The notes under the pieces are model-generated. The model was given only the letters and a program-made list of their open reading frames with translations. It ran no database searches and was not told the DNA's origin. Made by a program: the position numbers and the translations under genes. This document shows positions 1-10,845 of a DNA stretch of 64,000 nt, one piece after another. Positions within the stretch are counted from its first letter, which is position 1, and each line of letters starts with the position of its first letter. The stretch is from Stenopsyche tienmushanensis. Taxonomy: Eukaryota; Arthropoda; Insecta; Trichoptera; Stenopsychidae. Location of the stretch: assembly GCA_008973525.1 (NCBI GenBank), contig WACJ01000274.1:1302001-1366000 (forward strand). Reading direction: 5' to 3'.

Positions 1-299
1 TTTTATCCTGTTGAGAAAAATCATTCGGTGTATCTGTTGATATTATTTCTTCTGTGGTAGGATCCAGGTGACTTTTCATATGCGCGTTGATCATCACTTT
101 TCATAATTGTATTATGATCCATTTGCTGAAATATAATTATAACATGATAAAATGAGTAAATTAAAATAGCATAAACTTTTAAATACAAAAATTAAGCATT
201 ATTAAATCGTGTTTTAACAAATCGATGATGCATTTTAAACGCATCATTGCTTTATTCTGCGTATTTTGAAAATATTTTAGCTTCCACATGCACAAAATG

Positions 300-1535
300 T
301 TATCTGGTTACTCTTGGCCACATCTTTTCAGCCTATGCGTCCCGGAGGCTTGGCTGGTTAGCTCTTCAACAAGGAGGTTGGGGTGTATTCAATCTTTTCT
401 TGTATTTTTGGCTATGGTTTTCAATCTTCCTGCCTCACTGTTGGTATGCTTAATTCTCGTTTGTCACGTACCATGGAACGTTGCCTATAGTACGCAGCAA
501 TTTGGGTTGAAAGCGTTGGAGAATGTCAATATTGGAGTATGATGCGATACCCCAGAGCTGTATCATGTAGTGTCCAAATTGGTTTTAATATAATTTTGTA
601 TAAAAGTGTTTTATTTACTAGGGAGTTCTGATTTTCGGCCCATTAACCAATACAGCATTCTCATTTTGTTCTTCCAGTTGCTTTCTCTTCTTGTTTATGT
701 GCGTCTTCCACGTAAAACTTCTGTCCAGGTGCATGCCGAGATATTTAACTACATCTGCCTGTGACAGTGCGCCATCATTCAGTGAGACAGGAGGACATGT
801 CTCTCATCTATTAGGGAAAGTGATATGCGTAGATTTACTTTCATTGGCCTTTATGCGCCTTTATTCCTTGAGCCATTTTTGTATATTGTTGAGGTCATGT
901 TGGAGCAGTTGAGACGCTAATGCGAGGTCGTTGTGTGAGGTTAGAAGAACTGTGTCGTCCTTGAAGGTGGCTGTTGTCGTGGTGTCTGTTGTTGGAATGT
1001 CGGCTGTGTATAAAATGCCTTGTGGGACGCTGGAATTTATATCATGGAATGTGGTGGCTTTATCTTTGTATTTGACGTAGAATGTTCTGTTGGTCAGGTA
1101 TGATTTGAATATGAAGAAATAATTTGTGGGCAGTTGTTTTCCAATTTTATATAGCATAAGCCTGCATGCCACACTTTGTCAAAAGCCTGAGTTACGTCCA
1201 GAAATGCTGCCGAACAATATTTTCTGTCTTCTAAGTCCTTGTGTATTCTATTGAAGATCCTGTGTATTTGTTCCACAGTCGCATATTGTTGACGAAATCC
1301 AAATTGGTGATTGGGTATTAGATTGTTTTTCTCAATTATTGGCTTAAATCTCTTCAGCAGTAGTTTTTCAAAATGTTTGGAAACTATTGGGAGTAAGTTG
1401 ATGGGTGTGTATGATTTGACGTCATGTATATTCTTGCCAGGTTTGGGGATTAGAATAATCTTAGTCACTTTCTATTTCGGGGGGAAATAGCCCATCTTTA
1501 GTACCGCATTGAATGTTTGTACCAAGAACTTAAAT
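300..1535 (-). mobile_element. Jockey-type non-LTR retrotransposon fragment (reverse transcriptase, decayed)
   Basis: Reading the minus strand from about 1,530 downwards gives a reverse transcriptase in several frames. First comes KIILIPKPGK (near 1,460), then the YTPINLLPIVSKHFEKLL block, the NHQFGFRQ block and AAFLDVTQAFDKVWH, which carries the first catalytic Asp. After a frame change come SVPQGI and TATFKDDTVLL, where the usual FADD box reads FKDD. Lower down, NKTLLYKIILKPIW (about 560-620) matches the region after the RT domain. This order is typical of the Jockey clade. Frameshifts, a damaged catalytic box and missing endonuclease and 5' parts show a dead copy. The 3' end near 250-300 and the target-site duplication were not located. 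Confidence 0.85.
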
Positions 1536-1544
1536 CCTTTAGTA

Positions 1545-1850
1545 GGGAGTTCCTTTATCATCTCTCGAGGAAAACTGCTTAGTTTTTACAAATCCCCCAT
1601 ATTCCCTATCGAGACAGTCGGGAAAGCGTTCTTCAATACGTTCATTCAGGATACCCCCGCTGGGTGAGCGTTCTAAATGAAACTCAGTGGTAATGTTACC
1701 TTCAATATCGAGTGAATGAGGAGGTGATTGTATGATACAGACGAGATGGATGTAACCCCTTCCTGTGAATGGATATCGAAGAGGCCCATAGTTCTGCAAG
1801 GGACTGTTTGTTGCTACACTATGATGATATATGAAAGCATTAAGCATTTT
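1545..1850. repeat. Dispersed repeat, copy 1 (inverted partner at 7.44 kb)
   Basis: The stretch 1,670-1,790 reappears as an inverted, diverged copy at about 7,437-7,570; both carry a block reading ACATCC(A/G)TCTCGTCTGTATCA on the appropriate strand. A minus-strand reading frame of 102 codons crosses it, but I recognise no protein family, and the similarity is at DNA level with indels. It abuts the Jockey remnant, so it may be part of another element inserted next to or into it. Family not identified. Confidence 0.55.
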
Positions 1851-2059
1851 CTTAAAAATAAATGGCTGTTTTTAAACTGCTAGTTTAGTAAGATAAGTAT
1901 TCTAATTGTTTAAAAATGTGTATACCTTCGCTTCATGAGTTTTGTCCACTGTCGCAGATTCGGTTTTTATATATGAAGTATTTATTGTTTGATTAAATTG
2001 TACTTCAAAACCATCTGATTTATTCTGGAATCCATTAAAATATATAACATTTGAATGGC

Positions 2060-2084
2060 ATATATATATATATATATATATATT
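2060..2084. repeat. (TA)n microsatellite
   Basis: Uninterrupted TA dinucleotide run of about 24 bases in the otherwise gene-free stretch between the 1.55 kb repeat and the coiled-coil locus (1,851-2,268). Nothing else is recognised in that stretch. Confidence 0.9.
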
Positions 2085-2268
2085 AACAAAAAATATTCAT
2101 TATGTGTCGTAACAATTCCGAATAATGCTCAAAACACGTAAATGATCCCGCAGGATAGCACGTGGTATACATGCATATGCTAGGACGGACAAATCGCCTT
2201 TAGACAATAAAATATACAAGTCAAATAACTTTTAATACAAATTTATAGCTTAATATTAGGAGAAAATA

Positions 2269-2772
2269 TTAATACATTAAAGTGATTGCGAATAAACCCA
2301 CCATAGCTTGAATTGGTTCAACTTTCACAGCGATATTTGGCTTAGTACATTGAATATAATCATAAGAATTATCATATTTTCCCGTAAGAAATGCTCTTGT
2401 TTCTTCATTAGTAAGCTGTCTGTCGCTTATAATATGAATTTTCTTCCGCTCCGGAATAATATATAAGCTTTTGTTTGGAATATTTTCACTTCCGATACAC
2501 GATTCATTCCTAATGCATTCACGATCAGTATTTAAGTCTTTGAAATCGTTTTCGACCAATTCTTGTGTTTGAATCTCGTTTAAATATGTGCGATCGTCGC
2601 AACTTTTATTTTGTGATATTGATAGACACGTCTCATTGTTATCGTAGTTTATTATCAATTTATCAGATTCATCGGAGGAGAGACTTAGTTTTTCAGACAT
2701 TAGGGTGAGTGTCACAGGTCGTTCATCATTTATTGAAGGTTTTTCACATGGTTGAACGTCAAAGTGATGCAA
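2269..2772 (-). CDS. Terminal-exon-like open frame next to the coiled-coil gene, unknown product
   Basis: On the minus strand a polypyrimidine tract and AG (TTTTTCAG, 2,780-2,773) precede an open frame that starts LHHFDVQPCEKPS and runs 167 codons to a TAA at 2,271-2,269. It is rich in Ser, Asp, Glu and Asn, like a disordered tail, and ends AITLMY. It lies directly downstream of the coiled-coil exons on the same strand. It could be their last exon, an alternative 3' exon, or a separate gene. I could not find a good donor in the matching phase: CAA/GTTAGATA near 2,840 is in phase but belongs to a different frame from the coiled coil. No family is recognised. The frame stays open upstream through the intron-like stretch 2,773-2,889. 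Confidence 0.45.
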   Translation of the reverse strand: MHHFDVQPCEKPSINDERPVTLTLMSEKLSLSSDESDKLIINYDNNETCLSISQNKSCDDRTYLNEIQTQELVENDFKDLNTDRECIRNESCIGSENIPNKSLYIIPERKKIHIISDRQLTNEETRAFLTGKYDNSYDYIQCTKPNIAVKVEPIQAMVGLFAITLMY

Positions 2773-2905
2773 CTGAAAAATATATGCACGATGAAAGATA
2801 AACAAAATAGAAATAAATTGATATGTTTCTATATAAAAATATCTAACTTGCAACACTGGAATATTTGAATATTTAAAATTGACCAACAATGAATCAGTAG
2901 CGTTC

Positions 2906-3829
2906 TCAGTTTTGAACAGTGTTAGTGTTCGGTTGTTCTGTTATAGTCGAGGAAGAATACTTTTTGCCACCGCAATCAGCATCTTTATTGATTTCAATAG
3001 ATCGAAATAATTCATCTTTTTCTTGCAACAACTTATCAATCAACATTTCCTTCAATTTCAATTGTTCTCTGAGCTGACCCACAATTCTTTTTTTGGTCCG
3101 TTATTTCTAACATATACTTAGCAAAATCGATGATAAATAACTTCTTCCGTTTATCATTCATCTCCTTATATTTTTTAACGGAATTGATAATTATTTCACG
3201 GTCATGTTGAATCTTCACTAATTTAAATTGGTTCAATTTAGTTTCATTTTTTATCTTTTGGCGTTCAAGAGCCAACGGAGTGTTCTCATAATATTTACGA
3301 GATAAGTCCCACTTTTTCTCATAATGCTGAATTATTTTAGCAGTCTTTTCTGTCAAATTCTTATTTTTTGTCTGAAGCTCTAAAAGAGCTGTCATTATAT
3401 GAGATTGATTACACTCTGCAAGTTTTATTGCATTTTTGACGCTGATAAAAATAATTTATTATAAATGTATATATATTAAAAATAATTCCAAAATTGCCAA
3501 TTAAAAATATATATATACCTTTCTAGAGTACCTTCATAGTTACTATTTCTTTCTTTATAATCTGATAGATCATTTTGAAGATTTTTGACATCATTTTTTA
3601 TTGCATAATATTCCTCTTCTAATTTGCGTTTTAAATTTTCCTTAGCTTAAACAAATGCCAAATAAATATCAAAAACTAAAAACGCAATTATGGACGAAAA
3701 ATCATCTAAGCCAATAAAATAATATCATATACCTTTGATTTGAGCATTTCCCAGTGTGCTTTGATATTTAGATGAATTCAAATCCCCGACTATATTGTTG
3801 AAAATCTCAATCTCCGGTAAGCTCGACAT
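2906..3829 (-). CDS. Coiled-coil protein gene, spliced, with an apparent frameshift
   Basis: Three minus-strand exons join in phase. Exon 1 is 3,829-3,733 (ATG; MSSLPEIEIFNNIVGD...), exon 2 is 3,645-3,519 (AKENLKRKLEEEYYAIKND...) and exon 3 starts at 3,441 (SVKNAIKLAECNQSHIM...). The protein is charged and Lys/Glu/Leu-rich with clear heptads, so a coiled coil is visible. In exon 3 the frame passes through a run of seven A (plus-strand T7 at 3,088-3,094). The literal frame then stops at 3,036. A shift of one base opens a continued coiled coil (RIVGQLREQLKLKEML...) to a TGA at 2,908-2,906, about 252 residues in all. That points to a homopolymer error or a young pseudogene lesion. TTTTTCTTCAG before the ATG suggests an upstream 5' UTR exon. 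I do not recognise the family; a cytoskeletal or kinetochore role would be a guess. Confidence 0.6.
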
Positions 3830-3849
3830 TGCATCTGACTGAAGAAAAA

Positions 3850-4480
3850 TTTGAATTCATAAACGCTCAAATTTTCTTTGGTCTTAACACGATGGTCTTC
3901 GGCCTTAACACGATAATCGATGGAACGCTTTTTTTTGTAACAAATTTATTCTCTATTGATTTTTAGCAATTATTTAGGATCGATTCTAATTTAAAAAAAT
4001 ATAATTAAACATAATTTGAAACATCATGCAATAAATACGCATAAAAATAAATGAATTTCTAATAAATGACATTATGTCAATATTACCATTTGGTAATTAA
4101 ATGTTTTATGTGATTATCGCAAATATTACATTTGAATGAGATAATACTATTGCGAATTGGGTTGATATTTCGTTTTATCGATCGCTTCCAAAAGCGAGTC
4201 GTAGTTGCGGTGATTTAGATCGGTGCAGCAAAATTACCCCAGTTTCTCCATCTGTGAAGTCGCACTACGTTGTATATTTTAACGGTGGATTAGAATCCGA
4301 TTAGAATATGTTTCTCGTATAGATAATAGATAATAAAAAATGATAAATAATAAATATGAGTGTTTGCGAATTTAAATTAAGAAAATAAAATAAAAGAGGC
4401 ATGATAAAAATTTGTTCTAAAAAAAAAATCTATTTTGTATTTGATATTTAAATCGATTGCGATTAAGTTTTTGTGAATCT
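3850..4480 (-). promoter_or_regulatory. Possible promoter region of the coiled-coil gene
   Basis: No gene was seen in this AT-rich stretch upstream of the minus-strand coiled-coil gene. Around 4,170-4,185 the sequence TTTTATCGATCGC contains the core of the insect DRE motif (TATCGATA), common in housekeeping promoters, followed by a more GC-rich 80 bases. Placement is inferred from position and the partial motif only. Confidence 0.3.
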
Positions 4481-5230
4481 GTTATGGTGATTTGGATTGT
4501 TTATAAGGTGTATTTTTTTTGTGTGCGTGTAACTGTGAATTATCGACGTCGCGTTCGACGGCGAAAAGGCATAGGGTGCAGATGGGGAAGCTGTGAATTT
4601 GGCCGGTGTTCGGTGTAGGCAGGCAGTTGGGCAGTTGGTCTGTTCGTTTGCGCCGTGAAGTCGCGTTGCGTCGCGTCGTTGCCTGTAAGTAGACTCTCAA
4701 TTGGAGCGCGCGCGAGTCGTCCCGGGGCATCTTCGAATATCGGGACGCTCTGAAATGTCATCGGTTCGATTCGTAACGAGACGGGAAGCCAGCGTCGCGT
4801 CGCGATCGATGAACGTCGCCGACGACGATCGATCGACGTCGACGCGTTCGCAGCGAACAAAACATAACGTCTTGGAATCGAATCGGATGTCGGATGAGGG
4901 TCGTCGCTCGAATGGGGCGCGATTAAACGGGAAGGGTCTCGTATATCTGTTTGACATTTGGTCCGCAAGTCGAGTTCGTTAGAACACCCTCCCCCCACTC
5001 TATCCTCTTCAGTGCCCCCATCATCCGCCCCCTCCGCCCCGCCGCTCCTCCGCCCTAAGATAATGACAGTGACATATGCAAAACGTCGTTGCGCGCGACG
5101 TATCCTCCATATTCTCCAATTGCAACGTTTTGCGACGACCGTCGTCCATCGTCTAAATTTAAATCTTACCTTCGACTCTGAGTTCATCGATTCTGACGTC
5201 TGACATGTTAAAAAAATCGATTCCAAATAT
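4480..5230. promoter_or_regulatory. CpG-rich block, promoter-like, with candidate 5' UTR exon ending at 4,684
   Basis: Base composition changes sharply to CpG-rich sequence with many TCG, CGA and ACGTC words. On the plus strand a strong donor, CCT/GTAAGTAG, lies at 4,684/4,685, which suggests a non-coding first exon ending there. The tract 4,986-5,056 is almost pure pyrimidine (CCCTCCCCCC...), giving clustered G runs on the other strand with G-quadruplex potential. Several overlapping open frames on both strands are the expected result of few TA-containing stop codons. Which gene would be driven is unknown: Lis-1 (first coding exon 18.5 kb away) and the candidate exon at 6.83 kb are both possible. 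Confidence 0.4.
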
Positions 5231-6208
5231 CAAAACAGCGACCAGCTGTAACCTTCACGATCACGTTGTTTAGGATTTTAAATGGAAAATTATATTCAAA
5301 TTTAATTTTAATACATTTTTTCAATAGATTTGCTTTGAAAAAAATTAAGGTTATCAATTTTTGAGCAAGACTTTTTAATAAATGAAAATCTCAATACATC
5401 TGTCAAAGTGGTGATTTCATTTATGACATTGTATCCAACTAGAATAACGCGGTTCTTTATGCAAAATGTGTTTTGATTGTCAATACATGACAATGCTAAT
5501 CTATTTTATTGATCAACTAAAAAAGAGCAAGTTTATTTAACATGTAAAAAAATTAACAATTTTTGTTATAATTGTGACAAATTTCAGTTTTATTCGCTTT
5601 CCAAATTTATATAATAAACATAAATCCACCGTGTCAATATTTTATATACTCAATATGTCATTCGCAGCTAACATATGTATTATGACAAGAGGAAATCAAT
5701 AAATGAATGACTCATTTTTTCGCATGCACATGTGCATAAGTATCGACTGCCATTGACAGCAAAAAAAAATCAATTTGTTAATACAATGGAAAATGTCTTT
5801 ATATAATATGAATATTCCATTTAGAATTATTATAGCTTATGATATTTTTTGATTTTGATAAATATACAGCGTTATATTTTTCTCATTTGCAGATCATGTG
5901 ATGGAATTCATCATTGATATTTCGATTGCATCAATCGATATGCACGTTTTTGGTCGTCGGTTATTCGTGGTTGTTGAACGTCTGCAATAATAATCTAATA
6001 ACACAAGTTAACGGGAGGCATATTCAAATATATCTGCATTTAAAAAAATAAATAATGATGAATAATAAATAAATAAATTCAAATGTTGTCGGCGAACTGT
6101 GTGTGTGAATGCCGATGTCGCGATTGACAAAATTATTTATAAGCTCCATTTTATGCTGCGATAAAACTTTGTCCACATATTGTTAAAGATTGCTTAAGAT
6201 AAGTATAG
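5231..6208. other. AT-rich intergenic or intronic stretch, nothing recognised
   Basis: No coding exon, repeat boundary or RNA gene was identified. The short open frames here lack any family signature. Confidence 0.6.
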
Positions 6209-6570
6209 TCTAATATATAAAAATGAATGTTGGTTTGTCCGTATTTAATGCGCTTCCATACCGTTCATCCGATTGCCATAAAACTTTATTGACTTGATGT
6301 TTACACTTGCGGAATTAACAAAGGCATAGTAAAAATATTGTATGGATGCACCATGTTGGCGCATATTGATCTGCTGATATGAAGTTTGGGCTGCTGTCGT
6401 AAATGTCTTTGCATGGTGGCATTTCGACCGATAAACACGTCTCACATCTCCCGGCATAATCCAACCGAGATCAACTTCTCGCATGTAATTATTCCAGTTG
6501 ATCATAGTTTACCCATCGTCAATTTCTCGGATTACAATCGTCGTCACAAATTTTATACGACTGCCAATTA
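6209..6570 (+). mobile_element. Helitron-like 5' terminus and adjoining fragment
   Basis: TCTAATATATAAAAATGAAT at 6,209 followed by a TTTGTCCGTATTTAATGCGC stretch is the usual start of insect non-autonomous Helitrons. The same leader, diverged, occurs on the minus strand at about 59,465-59,390, including the TAATGCGCT(T/G)CCATA block. The 3' terminus (hairpin plus CTRR) was not found, so the element is probably truncated. The minus-strand open frame across it is not a recognisable Rep/helicase. Confidence 0.5.
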
Positions 6571-6829
6571 ATCAAATTCGAGTGCGAATATTCTTATATT
6601 TTGACACTCCGCATTATAATTAATCATTTTGTGGCCGTTTTGACAAATCATCTTATTCGAGGGGACGCCGCGCTCTTGTGATTATTATGCGGCTTCTTTT
6701 TTTAAAATGTTCATTTTGACACGGTGAAAATAAACAAAAGAAATAGTAATATTTTTTTAAAAAATAAATTTAATAACAAATGGATATATTTGAATTCGCT
6801 TACCGTTAACAAGACTATAGCGTTTTTAG

Positions 6830-6988
6830 TGGTATCTTCTATTATGGGAATTGACGCTGTTACTGTCGCCGTTCGGGATGTAAAGCGTGATTGTTCGGAT
6901 TCGTTCAAGCTTTCAATCGTGATGTTATTTCATTTTATACTGGCAGTCTTTATTTTTCCAATAGGTGAAGCTAATAAATCCGGTTCAG
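6830..6988 (+). CDS. Candidate first coding exon with signal peptide, rest of gene not found
   Basis: An acceptor-like GTTTTTAG (to 6,829) and a donor CAG/GTAAAT (6,988/6,989) bound a stretch with an ATG at 6,844. The frame encodes 48 residues and ends in phase 1. Residues about 22-40 (FKLSIVMLFHFILAVFIFPI) are strongly hydrophobic and are followed by GEANKSGS, which reads as a signal peptide plus cleavage region. Phase-1 introns just after a signal peptide are common in secreted and receptor proteins. The frame is open further upstream (ATG at 6,724), so the start is uncertain. No matching downstream exon was recognised. The gene may have very long introns, or this may be a chance open frame. 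Confidence 0.3.
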
Positions 6989-7436
6989 GTAAATATGTTT
7001 GGCATTTGGCACGTTGAAATGTGCAATTTTAAATCGTTCCATGTGAATTTATTACTTCAAAATATTGATTTAATGGAATTATGTTATAATATTGAATTTA
7101 AGTAAGCGCATTATGCGTTTTAATGTCGGTCCACGCTTATGCAACCGGGGAGATAATCGTTGCATGTCAAAGGCCTCTCCGATTTGTTTCGGTTCCTGAG
7201 CTTATCTTCGGTTTATATCGACTGTATCTTGATTTTTCAGTCCACGTTGAGCAACATTTCATGACAGATTCCGTTTGATTATCTCGTTGCATGATTTGCC
7301 AATTGTTATTTTAAACGTTGCATTTTCTCAGCATTATTACAATATAATTATGCTGTCATGATTGATTATTCTATTTTAATTCATCGACTGTATTGATTTC
7401 ATCATCATAGTGCAACGATAAAATTGCAGGATTAGG
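6989..7436. other. Non-coding stretch, nothing recognised
   Basis: AT-rich sequence after the candidate exon; no supported feature. Confidence 0.5.
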
Positions 7437-7575
7437 ATCACTTCGATATCTATATACACAGGAAAGGTTTACATCCGTCTCGTCTGTATCATATATTCAC
7501 CTCCTCGTCTGTTCGATATTGAAGTTAGCACGGTCTCCGAGTTTCATTTAAAATATTCATCCAACGTCTTGTCAA
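7437..7575. repeat. Dispersed repeat, copy 2 (inverted partner at 1.67-1.79 kb)
   Basis: CTTCGATATCTATATACACA begins a block that matches the reverse complement of about 1,660-1,790 over roughly 120 bases with mismatches and small indels. The matching core includes TCTCGTCTGTATCATA and CACCTCCTC. Family unknown. The sequence to about 8,040 may belong to the same element, but that is not shown. Confidence 0.55.
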
Positions 7576-9220
7576 GCAAATGTCTTGTCCGTTAACATGT
7601 TTTTTTTTGTCAAATGCTCCTAAAGTATTAGATTTTGCCTTTTTTTTATGATTAAAATGGAGCAAACGTTTATATCATGTGTAATTTCTAGATGACTGCT
7701 TTTATAAGACCCAAAATGAAGCATTATTTTTATATTTACCCGATGATTAATTAAAACTTTTCAATGCAGCAGCGTAGCGAAAGTCCACAGCTTGGATTAT
7801 ATCAGAGATATCGATTTTTCTTCTTAACGGATGACGTATCGCCATTTGGTAGATGTGATAAATCGTAATCAGGATTTTTATCTCCATCCAGTCTCCGCAT
7901 CACACGTTGACATTTCGGAAGAGAGACGATCACAAATTCGTGAGCGCTTCCATCATCCAGAGCCAGCACATGTGATCATGTCGGCGAGTCTATCTCCAAA
8001 TACCATATCGCATAATTGCCAACGGCGCGATGATTAATCACCGAAACGTTATTTCTGAAAACGTGGGTCGCGATCTCAACACTTATTACAAGAATACAAT
8101 TAATCGAATCTTACATCACCAACGATTCTATTGAGAAGCCTTTCTTTTGAATATTTTCTTGTGGAGCTTATATCCTGTATTGCATTAAAAGCGTGTCCGT
8201 GACCTATTCGATAGAATGCGTAATCGTATCAACGTCCTGGTATATGTGCAAATACTGGAATACTTTCATTAATAAAATATTTGCAAAAGGAAGATCATCA
8301 ATTGATAACATAGTATCTGCGCTGTATGAAATTATCTAAAATGATGTCATACGTATGGAACCGAAACATTTTTTCCATAGATTAATGGATATTTCAAGCA
8401 TTATTTTATTAAAATTTAGAATATATTATGAACTAATTTTGTGAATCAGAGTTTATTGTTCGATACTGTCGCCTTTGACCCGGATAATGGCATTGAGTCT
8501 GGTAATGAACGTGTCGCATGCTGCTCGAACGTGCGCTTCTGAAATACGTTAAAGATTCGCTTTTAACATATTTTGACTTCCAAATGGAGGATTCCATTAG
8601 TCAGATGAATATGGAAGCAAGTACTCTTGTAAATGTGTGCCCATGTTCAAAAAACGCGACCCGTCAGCGGGTCCATGTTTTATCATGGCCACTCGCTGTT
8701 CAATATTATTGATGGATCAAATCGTTTTTCAACTTTAGTATTATATTTGAGCGACTGTGTTCGTTCAAGCCATATTATCTTCATTTAATGTAATACACAG
8801 ACATTTTATAGTAATTAATACTTCAATCAAGTTGTAGCGCAACCACTTTAACCGCGTCAACCAAAGCCCTAGCCACTTTGTATCGAAAGTAGACGGCGTT
8901 TATTTAACAATAATTAACGTAAACTACTTGTAGACGAAAAAGTAGCCTTGTACGTATGTGCGTCTGCCGTATATTTACATAAAATGCCACAACTTTTAAA
9001 ATAACCAACATTATAAACGTCGAAAAGTTTTAATAGTTCTACCTAACACTTGCAAATGCGTATTTTACAAAATATAGTCAAATATGTTTTTTAATGCTTA
9101 AAAATATTTTAAAAACTAGAAAAACGCGTATTTTCTGTTCATCTTGACTATTTTCTTAAAAAATAAATTATGGTTCGTCCGAAAGACAATGATCTTGTAA
9201 TTTATTAATAGTTATTGTAT
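7576..9220. other. Mostly unannotated sequence with weak transposon debris
   Basis: No supported gene. Around 8,465-8,535 the minus strand reads AACDTFITRLNAIIRVKGDS, which resembles the carboxyl end of IS630/Tc3-type transposases, but it is too short to assign. Confidence 0.4.
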
Positions 9221-9221
9221 G

Positions 9222-9295
9222 GGGGTGTATTGATTTACGCGATAGATAAGCTTCGCGGAGAATTGCTTTAAAAAAACCGCGAATCCGTACTAGGA
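9222..9295. repeat. Diverged end related to the 10.85 kb MITE
   Basis: ACGCGATAGATAAGCTTCGC here parallels ATGCGATAGATACGTTCCGC at the left end of the MITE at 10,846, and both continue into a run of A followed by CCGC. It is a partial, diverged relative; the partner end was not found. Confidence 0.4.
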
Positions 9296-9878
9296 ATAAA
9301 TGATGATGTGATAAGCATGATTGTTTTAATGTAGTATTTTTAAAAAATCCTATGATTTATGAATTCGTTTTTCGACAGTTTGGTTTTGAATAAAAAATTG
9401 ACGATTTAACAGAAGACAAAAAATGTATGAAGATCGCATTAAAATGTATAACATGAACATTTTATTGTTTGCAGACAAACAAACAAAAATATCCGCCGAA
9501 AATAAGACCCACTCGGGAGTAATAAAAAGCATGGTCGGTCGCTTTACAATATTGATAAGACTCGCCCACGTGCATAGCAACATGTCGGTTTGTTTGAATA
9601 CAGATAAACATCTAAATGCCCAGAAACGTCGAAAACCGAGAAGTTTTAGATTTTTAAGAAGTTCTTCTTGAAGATCAGATCAGAGGCGTCCAAAATAGTC
9701 ACGTCTTTTTAGTAGACCAAACATCGTTTGTTTGTGTTTGATTGATTATATTTTCGGTTCTTGATCATTAACCTTTCCTTTACTATGGTGTATTTACTAC
9801 ACTGAGTCGAGTTGTAATGAAGTTGTAATAATAGGAATTTTTACAACATTACTACATTGAATCTCGATATACTATCTA

Positions 9879-10830
9879 TTGGGTTGGGTCATCAAAGTCT
9901 TACGTGGTCGCGCGTTGTCGTGATGAAACACTACCCCTTATCTGTTTACCAATTCTGGTCTATTCTTTTGAAGGGCGATGTTCAATTTGGATAATTTCTG
10001 ACAATATCGTTCTGCTGTAATTGTCTGATTGGGTTCCAAGAGTTCAAAATACACAATACCCTTACAATCCCACCAAACACAAAGCATAACTTTTTTTTGT
10101 GGATTTCGGCCTTCAAAGTTGAAAATGGGACTTGTCCAGGTATAGCCCAATGTCTTTTTCTTGTCACGTTGTTGTACACGACCTATTTCTCATCTTCCGT
10201 TACTAAACGATGCAAAAAAGGTTCACATTTTTGTCTCGCACTCAAAATAACGCACGTTGAAACACTATCCAATAAATTGGTAGCCGACAATTGATGAGGA
10301 ATCCAAACGTCGTACCGCGAAACCATCCCCATACCCTTCAAATGTCTTAATACGATTCTTTGGTTGACTCCCATCATCGACGCGATCTCCCTGGTGGTTA
10401 GACGTGGATTGGTGTCAATTATGACTTTAAACTTGTCGTCATCAGACTTCAATGGCCGCCCGATATGTGGTTTATCAATTAGTGAAAAATCCCCAGATCG
10501 GAATTTTGTAAACCATTTTCATACCTGTCGAATTTTGATGACATCTATTCCATACACTTCGCAAATGTTTTTGGTTTTCACACTCGCGGTATTGTCTTTT
10601 CGGAATTCATAAAGTAAACAATGACGTAAATGCACTTTTCGACCGACATTTTGAAAAAATACAAGGGCTTTTCACTGTACTCTGGCCAGGCCAAAACTGA
10701 ATAGAAAGTAGAGGAAAAGCATCCTTTATACAATGGAATCATTTAAAAGAAGATGCTATTCATCATTTTTGAAGAATTTTGTTTTTACCTAGGATCATAA
10801 AATACGGCCTTAACTTTTGCACCAACCCAA
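9879..10830 (-). mobile_element. Mariner element, degraded transposase, nested
   Basis: The element is bordered by TA on both sides (9,877-9,878 and 10,831-10,832). Its ends begin TTGGGTTGG and finish CCAACCCAA. The minus strand carries mariner transposase pieces in several frames. In order they are an amino-terminal part near 10,640, a helix-turn-helix region ending GMVSRYDVWIPHQL, then EPFLHRLVTEDEK (first catalytic Asp), KVMLCVWWDCKGIVYFELLEPNQT, and a trace of HHDNARP at about 9,920. Sequence after that motif is missing up to the terminal repeat, so the copy is internally deleted as well as frameshifted. Confidence 0.85.
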
Positions 10831-10845
10831 TATATTGATATACAC

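Noticed and set aside
288..912. Plus-strand open frames in the first kilobase
   Set aside because: They are antisense to the Jockey remnant, whose reverse transcriptase blocks explain the sequence.
4540..5226. 228-codon minus-strand open frame in the CpG-rich block, with overlapping frames on the plus strand
   Set aside because: Low TA content removes stop codons in all frames; the product is Arg/Ser-rich with no domain, and open frames overlap on both strands.
8465..8535. Possible Tc3-type transposase tail on the minus strand
   Set aside because: About 20 residues of weak resemblance, not enough to call.
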